From: Plumapathes pennacea
Taxonomy: Eukaryota > Cnidaria > Anthozoa > Antipatharia > Myriopathidae
DNA length: 64,000 nucleotides
Assembly (NCBI GenBank): GCA_964036295.1
Contig: OZ038463.1
Span: 37,311,178-37,375,177, forward strand
Reading direction: 5' to 3'
In this document: positions 44,403-54,800 of the stretch, in pieces
How positions within the stretch are numbered: position 1 is the stretch's first letter
How the letters are laid out: every line of letters starts with the position of its first letter
Made by a program: the position numbers and the translations under genes
Notes under the pieces: generated by a model
The model's input: only the letters and a program-made list of their open reading frames with translations
The model's database searches: none
Told to the model about the DNA's origin: nothing

Positions 44403-47400
44403 AGTCAAATGGAAATGGAAAATATTACCTAAGTAGAGCGGTGGCAACTGTCCATCTGTAATGGGAGCTAAGTGTTTTTTATCTAAGAATTTGCACAAGG
44501 CGATTGTGAATTAGACTGTAAAAGAGACAAAGAAACTAAGCTGTCAATAAACAGGACTGGTACACAATCCTCGATTGTTCCTTTTTCTCCTCTCCCCTTC
44601 CCCCTCAACTACATTTTTGCGCTCGCCCCAATTCTCGCGCAGTCATAAATCGAAAAAGTCCCAGCAGCTCTAACGCTTGCTACGCAGGCTAGGATCAACT
44701 GAGTTTCTAGCTTATAGTTTGAGTAGTTTCTAGTTTATGGGAAAAGGTCTCTGGTACTAGACAGTTCAAGAGTCTGTCGCACCTGTCAAAAGTCCATTAA
44801 AGAGGTGACAACGGGGGCGTTTATGTTCGATTCGTGAATTGCGCCACCGTATTCAGGTTAAAGGACTAGCAACTAGCAACTAGCAACTAGCAAATTGCAA
44901 CTAGCAAATTGCAACTAGCAACTAGCAAATTGCAACTAGCAACTAGCAAATTGCAACTAGCAACTAGCAAATTGCAACTAGCAACTAGCAACTAGCAAAT
45001 TGCAACTAGCACGTTAACTTCTCTCACGAGAAACAGGTTTGTTTGGCTGGAGTGTGTTACGTTAATACGAAACTACTATAACGAGTCAAAGTCTGGCTTA
45101 CCTCGCAGAAATTTTTACAGAACGACTTGAAATATTTTGGCAAGCTATACTTTCCTCCTTTTATGTCGATCAGCTCAAAATAATCATATAATAAACTGTC
45201 ATGTTTGTGCATTTGTGTTTGGTCATGCATAGTACGTAGCTGGCATAGTAGAACATAGTGTAAAACACCGATCAAACGGTGATAATATTCCGATAATAGT
45301 TCGTGCCCCGTTGTAACACGAACTACCTATCATAGACTATCATCAACTAGCAAATAGCTTCACGTACGCTTTACGGACCTATGTTTGTGTAAACTTAACA
45401 AAAACTATTGACTTTCGCGGCCGTCATTAGTTATATTTAAAATAGCTCACTGTTTGGTTAAATAAACCAGTGTAAAATTAAACAAAATGAGTACATAAGC
45501 CCACTGTCCTAATTTAACGTGATATTTTTATAGGATATCGTTTACTCGATTAGGTTTTCCAAGTTTTTTTTTTTTTAATTGTAGACATCACATTGCGGAT
45601 GAAATCGCCAGTGCAGCAGCAACTGAAGTCACTCGCTCCCCATCGTCCTTTTCTGTTTCGCCTCCACACTCGTCTCAAATCAAGAGAACACCACCAGCGG
45701 CAAAGAAACCCAGTTTTCCAACAAGCAGCACACTTTCTAACAAAGTGGAGACAGCTCTAAGGTGAGGGGACATGCGCCCGAAAGACACCTCGTGTTGTTT
45801 GTCAGAACCTAGAGTTTAAACGGAGTTTCGTAAAGCTGTCCGTAAGTGGAGCTGTCCGCTTGCAAGATTGCCCGCCCAGAGAGCTTAAGTGCCGTAGTGC
45901 ATAAATGAGGTAGTCTAGATCTTGCATCAGACAATTCTTTAAACTTCGCTCAATTCCTCAGTTTCAGACCAGTGAGCCAGTCAAGCAGCCGCTCAAAGTG
46001 CGCCTTTGCTAGTGGCCCCAGCACACCAGAACTGGTAAACCACGTCGGCATTTTATACATACTGCGTACAAGTAGTCATTGTAGATACTGTGTATAAAGT
46101 TATTAAATGAAACAATGTACTAATCCTGACCCGTACTTCGTAAAATTGTTCGTTGTGGAACCATGGAATTGTTCATCAACTGATAAACCGTGTAATTTTA
46201 CTGCACGAAAGTCGTTTATACAAAAGAATACATCTCCAAATTAGCCTGCTTTTGTTTTTTCTTGCAACATTTTTTTTAGTGTCAGTGTAACGATAGTTAC
46301 ATGCATGAATAAATTCCCAAACACTGTTTTGCAGTTACCCATCATTAATATGTTATTGATCTGGCTTTACTTGGTGTTGATACAGCAGCATTTTTGTGTG
46401 ACGTAGTTTGTTTGTGTGTTGTCTTTCTGCAGCCTGATTTACCGGCGCTCTCTTCCACCCCTCCATTTGCTTCACTGCTGAGTAACCACGCCACGCAAAG
46501 AAAGCCACAGCTGGATACCGCTGACCAAAGCTCGCAAGAGAAAAAACTAAAAAATAGAAATGTCAGTAACCATTATTAAGATTATTCCGTTCTATCCGTT
46601 GTAATGCACCCATGCATATATTTACTATCCATATTCTGTACCACATTCCTACACCTTTTTTGAACTATTTGAAGTGTATTCCATGTTTTGCACTCCATAG
46701 AATCGCTTCATCCACGGAGCAATCTACTATATACTGTATAACATGCGGCCATATTGAGCATCTTATCCATTTTATAAGACCTATAAGTTTAGCTCTTTCC
46801 GAGCATGAATTCTACACCATGCAGTACTGACGTCTCTAATTTGGTTTGTCTCTCAAGGAGAATCCGTCTGAAAAAACGGAAATAAGAAATAAGGACAATC
46901 CCCCACTTGCTGCGCCCAGTTTTCTACAGGTGGCTGATGAGGATTTTGTAATGGTAGAACTGGTGAGTTTGTCGTGTTATTGTGCAGGACGTCAAAAGTG
47001 AAGTAAGCTGTACCAACTTCTTTTAGACTTACCATCCCACAAACCGGTCAAGCAACACCACCTCTCACCACTTCTCACCACCTCTTACCACCTCTCACTA
47101 CCTCTGACCACCTCTCACTACCTCTGACCACCTCTCACTACCTCTTACCACCTCTGACCACCTCTCACTACCTCTGACCACCTCTTACCACCTCTGACCA
47201 CCTCTTATCTATAAAACTGCACCGTGACCTTGCCGGCACCTCTCGTACGCTTGATGCTCCTAGTCGGCCTAAGACCTTTTTTTTTTTTTCTTGAAACGAA
47301 CTTTTTTTTAACTTTGTCGCGCCAAGTCTCGATTATCACCCTGTTTGGACTTGGACACGTACAGTATGTCTTACTAAAGTCGAGCTGCTGCTCTGTGAGT

Positions 47401-48082
47401 TTGACCGACCAATATAGGTTTTCTTGCTTGATTGTCTGTTTTCTAATACTGACCAAAAACTTTGGTTGTTTCGTTTTTCAGAAACCAGCCTTTGCGTCGC
47501 ACTCCGGGGCCAGTGGAGACCTGGGAAGTTTCTATCGAGAATGTCAGACCGCTCCGCCGCTCGAACTTTTCCGCGACGATGACGTGCAACTCGACAGCGT
47601 CATGGTACGTTTAGGCATCAGGCTATATTGAAAACAATATTACAAACTTGGATCCATAACGAAGAAATATAAGTAAATATCGGCACGACTTTGTGAAAAC
47701 CGAAACGGAAACAATAATTTTGATCACAAAGAGTTCAAACTACGGCCTTTGTGGAGTTACAAAATGCCGATTTTTAGTTTGCGTGTGTGCGTACCTCGTT
47801 TGTACTGTAACCCAAGCACAGCACGAGTATTGGACGTAGCAGCTTGGACTAGTCGTTTAATTCAATTTAGTGTATTCAAAACTGCAATTATGAGCGCGAG
47901 ATTTGAGAACTGGCACATTCAACGCATATTGACTTTTTGTAATTTCATACCTCTTTGCATTCAACACCATTTCTTCTTTTTTCACACAGGGAAGCTTGGA
48001 AGGGGAACTAAGTTCTTTTCGTGAGAATGTCCTGAAGTTCGACGAGCTTCTAGCAGATTTACAACAAGGGCAAATTTACTGA
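40141..48082 (+). CDS. ATG13: autophagy-related protein 13
   Basis: Fourteen exons (40141-40218, 40733-40813, 41009-41128, 41545-41591, 41690-41830, 41992-42032, 42274-42367, 42964-43050, 45585-45761, 45962-46034, 46433-46561, 46858-46962, 47482-47604, 47990-48082) join in frame to 462 aa; human isoforms are 480-517 aa. ATG13 is the HORMA-domain regulator of the ULK1-FIP200-ATG101 complex that starts autophagosome formation. The HORMA fold covers residues 1 to about 200, with [45 protein letters not shown] and VGTIGTPVGS-like blocks. A serine/proline-rich linker follows. An LC3-interacting motif is kept: acidic DED before F-V-M-V (386-389), as in human DDFVMI. The C terminus keeps DLGSFYREC and [12 protein letters not shown]. 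Intron 8 is 2.5 kb and repeat-filled. Intact. Confidence 0.95.
40566..40760 (+). repeat. tandem duplication copying the start of ATG13 exon 2
   Basis: Two ~97-bp copies (about 40566-40662 and 40663-40760) share a CTTCATCATCTCTAG start, a pyrimidine stretch, CAG acceptor and GCTGTACAACTGATAGT. The second holds the true exon 2 acceptor (exon from 40733). The first is a decoy acceptor (exon would start at 40637) without a matching donor. Confidence 0.85.
42596..42801 (+). repeat. 12-bp ACCGACCAC minisatellite, ATG13 intron 7
   Basis: Around 17 units of ACCGACCACGTT or ACCGACCACATA, some degenerate, form the array. It is the same unit as 33343-33392. Confidence 0.9.
43205..43233. promoter_or_regulatory. 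palindrome with octamer motif inside ATG13 intron 8
   Basis: Thirteen-base perfect arms GAAGCTATTTGCA / TGCAAATAGCTTC surround ATA. Both arms carry the POU-type octamer ATGCAAAT. A TATAAAAG follows near 43352. Together they resemble a promoter, but no coding exon downstream is recognised. Confidence 0.5.
43843..45115 (+). repeat. duplicated segments and heptamer arrays, ATG13 intron 8
   Basis: A ~135-bp segment (about 43850-43990) recurs at 44090-44226 (CTGAGTTGTTTGTTTA, AATGAAAAATCGAC, GGAAATTTTACTGTGAAT). A second segment at 43981-44050 recurs at 45028-45110 (GTTTGTTCGGCTGGAGTGTG). TAGTTGC heptamers fill 44240-44298 and their inverse, GCAACTA with GCAAATT variants, fills 44866-45010. An (AAT)n run of ~35 copies lies at 44298-44400. 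Confidence 0.85.
47046..47207 (+). repeat. CACCTCT(C/G)AC minisatellite, ATG13 intron 12
   Basis: About fifteen units of ACCACCTCTCACT or ACCTCTGACC form a strand-asymmetric, pyrimidine-rich array. Confidence 0.85.
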
Positions 48083-48845
48083 ATATGAATACTGACGTTC
48101 TGAGTGGAACTGTGCACAGTTGACCCTTTTACTCCCAAGAGTGATCAACTTCAATTTTCCGTTTTCAGTCTCCCACCAGAGATATATCATATAGTATGGA
48201 GAATTTGGCATTTGATACCTTGCTCAAATGTCAGCTGATTAAAACATAAATTTTCTTTTCATCACTCACATTTCCTTATAATATGGTTGGGAGAATTTGT
48301 ATTTTGAACTCGGGAGTGAAAGGATTAAGTGACGAGAACTGTTTTCAGCATTTGCTCCCCCATTTGCCTGTTGTCCCAGGAGCATGTCCCCATGCAACCC
48401 GTCCACTGACATAGCGTGTACAGGCTCATCAATGGAGACGACTATAGAATACTAGTTCTTGTCGGCGTGGAGAATGAAACACTGGTCAAGGGCGAGGTCA
48501 CCGCGTGGTCGTCCAGGCATGTTTCCAATCCCCTGTGATTTAACAAACAGTCGTCAAGTTGGTATCAAGGACATGTGAAGGCTATGAGAGGTTTTACTGA
48601 CTATCCATCGAAATGAAACATATAGTAACGATAAAGACTGTCGGTAGTGTTGCAGTTGTTATACTAGAGGCGTTTTTGGATGACTATCTGAAGGAAGAAA
48701 AACAAAACTCTCCTGACTGCGAGCAAGTGGCGACACTACTGATTGGTGTTCAAAATAAAAGCAATTGCAGGTTACTGTGGCTTGTGATTAGTTAAACGTG
48801 TTTCTTGAGCCTCTGTGAACAGCGGTTTACTTACTTTATTTCAAC
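48083..48845. other. ATG13 3' UTR and spacer
   Basis: An AATAAA lies near 48752 and may be the poly(A) signal. No coding exon is supported. Confidence 0.4.
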
Positions 48846-49240
48846 AGAGTGGTAAAGTGATGACGTCATAAAAATATTTTTTTCGGAAAAATGGACTTTG
48901 CGCAATTCTTCGGAATGGCCTATCTAAAAAAAGTTCACACAGAAAAAATTGGCTCTTTAGTGCATTAAACAGCTGAGATATAGGCTTTTGAAGTTCAAAT
49001 TGCTTCATACCAAACCCTCTTATTTGGTGTTGGTTCCTTTGATTTGGAACCAACGCTAAAAATAAGAGAGTTTTAGTTAAGACTATCTCGAACTTTAAAC
49101 TTCTCTATCTTCGCTTTCAGTAGGGCTAGCGATTTGAAATTTTGCACACGTTCTTTCAGCAGCTGTGTATATCGCATGATGTGGTTTTGAGGTTTAAATG
49201 GAAAAGTTTGCAAAGTGATGACGTCACACTTTACCACTCT
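48846..49240. mobile_element. 395-bp element with CRE-bearing inverted ends
   Basis: Both ends read AGAGTGGTAAAGTG inward, each followed within a few bases by TGACGTCA. No target duplication or ORF is clear. The ends are well conserved. Confidence 0.65.
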
Positions 49241-50108
49241 ATTCGTCAATACAGCTTCACGCAAAAAGAGAAGGCCTGGACTCTAATCTCCGTCCTTCTT
49301 CTCCCCAGTCCTCTTTTGGAAAGTTATAATCCAGTGGACATGTTTAGTTTTGTCGCCGCCTCTCAGTAAAATGATTTAGGAGTTTTCGATTGCAGAGACT
49401 ATTATAATTGACTAACGAATCGTTTGATCAACGGTGCCAAAGAGCTCGCTGTACAATCAAATAAATAATTAAGAAGGTTTATGAAAATATGATACAGCAG
49501 AACTCTGGCTTGATTCGATATTACGAATGACACTTTTTAAAATTTCTTATGAGATCAGATTCACAATAGGAAAAGCTGACAGTGCAGTCACAACACATGA
49601 ACTTCAGGAGCTGTTGACACAGTATGGCTACTATGGCAACGATGACGTACATAGCCGCCGCCTGAATTTTGGGTTTTGCACCTAACGTTAGTAAGGGATG
49701 CAGGTGCCATATTTTTGTTTATATGTGAACCGCGGAACTTTCATGTCTTACACAAAAGTTTTCTGATCCATAAATTTAGCCACGGATCGCCACACCCCCG
49801 CGATAGCTGAGCCAATGTTAGGCAACTAGCTGTGCTGTTTGATGAATAAATCAATTCTCACCAAGACTACCCTACGTCAAAAGTTTCAAATTAAAAGTTA
49901 TCATCGCAGAAAACACACAGTGCGGACAACTGATGCTGCAAACCGATTAAATCTGCTTCGTATTTGCGCGTAACGTAAAGGAAGACGCGCATTACTGGTA
50001 GCGTGATAAAGTGTGATCGCACTGGAGTTAGTGTAACACTTCACGAGGGACGACAACACTGGCCTGTAGTTACCCAAAAACTTGGCATTCGTGAATGGAG
50101 GAAGCGTA
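49241..50108. other. spacer upstream of the PKI-like gene
   Basis: No gene, repeat family or clear promoter motif is recognised. Confidence 0.4.
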
Positions 50109-50342
50109 ATGGAATCAAATGCGGCGGAAACGGAAAATGTAGTAACCGAACAGAAAGATTCGTTCGAAACTTGCGTCAGGCAAGGCCGAAGAAATGCGTG
50201 CGCAAACATCGGTTGTCCTTGTCAACAGGACGGACAAGACCAAACTCCTTGCTCGCAGTGCTGTCTGAGCCAGAAGAACACACAAGATGCTTCAGCCTCG
50301 ACCAGCGAAGCAAGTCAGACAACAAGCGAGGAGAAATCGTGA
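50109..50342 (+). CDS. PKI-like cAMP-dependent protein kinase inhibitor peptide
   Basis: A single-exon ORF of 77 aa, the usual PKI length (75-78 aa). Residues 19-31 (F-x-x-C-x-R-x-G-R-R-N-A-C) reproduce the PKI pseudosubstrate with exact spacing: the anchoring phenylalanine, the distal arginine, the RR pair, and alanine (A30) in place of the phosphorylated serine; human PKI-gamma has F-I-S-C-D-R-T-G-R-R-N-A. By homology it binds the free PKA catalytic subunit and blocks it. Two departures are seen: the P+1 residue is Cys rather than Ile/Leu/Val, and no leucine-rich nuclear export signal (LALKLAGLDI in vertebrates) is visible; instead there is a Cys-rich middle (seven Cys, 22-52) and a Ser/Thr/Glu-rich tail. 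The start is the only in-frame ATG near the motif. A 5' UTR intron cannot be excluded. Confidence 0.7.
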   Translation: MESNAAETENVVTEQKDSFETCVRQGRRNACANIGCPCQQDGQDQTPCSQCCLSQKNTQDASASTSEASQTTSEEKS

Positions 50343-51839
50343 ATATTTCCCGTTTCATTGTCGCCTGGTCTGACAGGTCCTTATTTATTCTAGAGTCGCG
50401 ATCCGCAAAGATTGTTTGCACAGAGCGACTATTTTCGTTTGGAGCCCACTATTCGTGATGGACTCGCCGTGCCGAAGGCTTAAAAATGAGAGCCACACTT
50501 GCGGTGGGCAGGGACTTTATTGGAATCAACGGCAGAAGAAAGCAGAGTCCTGTGGGATTTAATGACAGGGCCTGACCAGGCACGGCATGCCTTGGAGAAA
50601 ATATCCTTACGAGAGGTCGAGGGGACGGTATTTGCATTATAGATTTCACAGCGAGGCAGGTGTTCTCATCGAAACAGGTCCTCTTGATAAGACTGAAAAA
50701 TACTCCCAATAGTGAGGCCGTATAATTGGAAAAAAAATCTCTCTTTACAATTCATAGAAAAAAAAAATGTTATACTGACACTACACTCGTAATTTCCAGC
50801 AGCTAGGGCACATGTAAGCACACCTCCAATTTTCACTTGTCCGTGCATGTAAAGAGTCATCTCATATAAAATTAATTCTCTTGTGTGTTCGATTGTTCCC
50901 TGCACGACAATGGCTTCTGTTGTTTGAAACTTAATACGAAATTTACTTTTGGGCAGCTATGGACCCTTAATTTTTTTCGTCCCGCGTTGTAAAAGCCCTG
51001 AAAAAGCACTTACTACTTTAGTAAACTAAATTCTATCTGGACGATTATTAACAAACGGCCTTTCTGAGGATACTGCCGGGTTTCGGCAAAGCGACATTCG
51101 GGCTCTTCGAGAGTCCCCGTAGTCGATTTTTATCCTAGAGCGAGAGCTGATTGATGGGGCCCTTATATTAGAGTCAAATTCAGTCTATAAATTATGGACA
51201 CTATTTTGTAAGCACGCAGATGTACGTTCAATGTCCTCACTGTTCTTAAGTGGAGTTCACCATCCGCCTTTTTGTATTTGTAATATCAGTTCGGACGAGA
51301 CGGCAACAAAACAGCTGCTGTTAAAACTCACACGGATTGCTGGTCGGTTGAATCGCGGGCTCATAAAACTTAAACAGTGACGGCGCGTAAGTGTAATCTG
51401 CCGCTTAAAGTGAGTGCATTGTAGAAAACTGTATTTTTCACACAGGCTCAATTACAACGATTGTCGGTGAAGACATCCAAAAATACTTCCCAGCAGACAA
51501 TATAAAATGTGGGAATCGCGAAAGTTAATTCTTCCCGCGAAATACAAAAAATCGCCAAATCCAGCAAAAACTTCCAGGTACACGGTAAATGCACTTGTAT
51601 CTCGTGATGATGTGTATTTTGCGCCTGTGAAACGCAGTATAGCACGGGAAGTTCGCACAATGTGTAACGCAAATTCTGCCCCTTCTCCCGCTCTCCCCAG
51701 ACCTTTAGCGCGGTACCGCTGACCAATAACAGAAACGAGGCTGTACGGCGACGCGCGCGTGGCAGTTCTCTGTCAGAATCGCTTGTTTCGGGTTTTCGAG
51801 TTTGTTGTTAGAATACATTCTTTCCTGCGCTAGAAACGC
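50343..51839. other. spacer between PKI-like gene and API5
   Basis: No coding exon is supported. The last ~300 bases have higher GC content and presumably hold the API5 promoter; no TATA box is evident. Confidence 0.4.
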
Positions 51840-54800
51840 ATGATGGAGGGGGTCGAGGAGCTCTACAAGCAGTTTGGAATCCTTGCTGACGCCAAAGACA
51901 AGGCATCAGAGGTGAGACGACACGCTTGTATGCACTTTCAGCTTCGTGTTCACCGACACTATTTTCTCTTGTTAACATTTTGGTTCGTCGTTTGTCAGCA
52001 CGAAGGTGCTTATTTGATGATACTCGCTGCAGTAAAGGGAAGTCAGGGAGAGAAGCGCTTAGTCGGATCGTTTATTGCACGCTTCTTCGGTCATTTCCCC
52101 AAGCTGCAAGAAAATGCAATCGATGCGATGCTGGATCTGTGTGAAGATGAGGACAGTTTGGTAAGTAAAATGTGCTGATGTACAGCGTACGTGTTACAGT
52201 AATTACTTGACGTTGTGTATACGTGAAAATTGGGTTTCGCCATTCTCTCCAGATAATTTGATTTAATTGGGAACTAATCAGGCATTATTCTCGCATATTT
52301 CTAAATCATCAATGCTATCCAGTGGTATGTGAAATGTGCCATACAACCCAAATTGGAGTACTTGTCCACTTTCCAAGGCATGTCACTAGAGTCAAGACCA
52401 TGGTCTGCGGCACCTTTAACCTACAATCGGGCCCTCCTTCCCTCCCCAAAAAGTATAATTGGCCGTGAGAGCCTGGGTTTCATGTTTTTGTTTTTGTTTT
52501 TTTTTGTCACTGGAAAGGGAAGGAGGGCCTGATCCCAGGTTACAGTACCACATACCTGTAGTTATACCTTGGAGATGTGCCGCTAACTGCCACTGTGGTC
52601 CACAGTGCTGAAAAGATGCCCACCCCCAAATTTCTTTAGGAGGGGTCAGGGATCTGGGGCCCATTCAGTCAAATGGCATAGGAGAGGCAGGGTATGGTGT
52701 GGAGTTGACCTAAGTCCACTTCAATTTAGCCAACGCAGTGAGCCAAAATTATGCTTTTTAGCGCTTTATACAAGACTTTTTGTGGAAGAACATTATTGCC
52801 AAAAGATGTTCTTGATAGTGGGAAGTAGGATATTTCAGGTTTATGCAGGATATTTCAGATTCTTGCAGTGATGAGGTGCACATGCGGGCCCTAAGTACAA
52901 AATTTGTTGCATTTAGTGCATCCTTCACCCCACTCTCTTCAAACTCTCATCAGCTAGCATTGTACATACATTTATAGTGATGTACTTTGATTAACAAACA
53001 AAACAAAACAAAAACACTCACAAAGTCATAGTCTTCCTGAGCTAAAGCAATATTTCTTACAAACACAGACAAGAAGAAAAGCTATCAAGTTACTGCCAGA
53101 GTTGTGTAAAGAAAACCATGAACACGTTCCCAGGCTTGCTGATGTTCTCACGCAGTTGCTACAGACAGGTATACATTCTTCTTCTTCTTCTTCTTGGACT
53201 TATTTGGATTTTTTTTGGTGGTTATTGGTTGGAAAAAAAGGAACATTATTCATATGGTAAGTGATTATGTATATGACATGCTCATCTGTTTGTCAATTTA
53301 TTGTTATTTTTCAGAGGACACCACTGAGTTATCTCTTGTAAAGTCTGCTCTTGTATCGCTCTTCAAAATGGAACCAAAAGGTGAGCACTGTAATGAATTA
53401 TTCTATAAAATTATCTGATTTCTTGTTACAGTTACACTGTGTAGCAAACATTGTTACATTTTGCATTTATTTTAATAGGTTATAAAAAAATTTATTTATT
53501 TTGTTATATTTTGTGACAAAAGAACTTGGGGATTTGTGGCAGAAGCACAGAATCTCAAACTTTGGCTGAAAACTGTCAGTGAGGAATTTATGGCAGAGCA
53601 AATCTTGTTGTATAGTAGTTGTTTGCTCAGAGAGTTCTTTCGTGATTAAATCTTGCACGGTATGTTTTGGTCTCGTTGTCCACAGGCACTATTGGGGGCC
53701 TTTTCTCACAGATTTTGAGTGGGGAGGAAATTGCCAGAGAAAAAGCAATCAAATTCTTGAGCAGCTCTGTGGCAAATTTTGGGAAGAGTGTACTACACAG
53801 GAGTCCAGACACTGAAGACTACCTGGTGCAGGAGATAAAGAAGGTTAGTCATGACCTGAACAATGGCTTCAAAGCATAAGTTAACACAGCCAGTGGAGAG
53901 GTTACAGTTCATGTACTAACCTGGAATATTTCAAGGCAAAGACTGCTGAGAATTTTACCGAGTCAAGTACAGATATATCTTCCTAAAATGATTACTATGA
54001 TGGAAGGCTGATAATGGTTAAATTTAGAATTGAAAAATTAAAGTAGACAACACTTTTGTAGTGGGCACTAAAGTTTTCTTTCTTCTTGAGATTTAGTTAA
54101 CTTTTCGTCTAACTTTTTACTGTCGTGTTTTGTCTCTTGTATAAAGGCTTTAGCTGATGTGACTGGAGAAGAGTTCCAAATGTTCATGACAATCTTGTCA
54201 TCACTAAAATGCATGGGCAATTCCCACCAGGAACTCGCAGACATTGTGACAGAACAAGCAGAACTCAGTCAGCCATTCCAGGTAATGTAATGACATGTAG
54301 CACAGCAGTCATTTCAATGGTTAATTTTACAATGTAAATTTGCATGGTTACACCCAAATGAAGAGAAAAGTGATATTAGCACTGTCATCTGGAAACCACT
54401 CTATATCATTCAGTACTACTTAAGTATGGTGGTTTATGATGAATTTCTCTCGGCTAAATAAATGGCAGACTGAACATTGTGTTCAGGTTTTGGCCATTGT
54501 GTTTACAAATGATTGATATTCTGAAACCTGCGAACTTCCCTTATCCTTGTTTTTCACTCATTGCTGACCAATGTTTAAGATGTTGTTGTGATTACACTTG
54601 CTTTCTCAGCCATCTGATGTGGACATGGTGGAAAGATTTATTTCTTGCACCAGGCAGGCAGTGCCATTCTTTGTAGTAAGTAGTGTAGTACAGAATGAAA
54701 GTTAAATATGCATGTAAAATATGTTCAGATGTCTCTTTGTTGTGTCGTTCTTATTGTTTATTTTTTGCTATTTACATTTTGTATAGTCTCACCATGAGAT

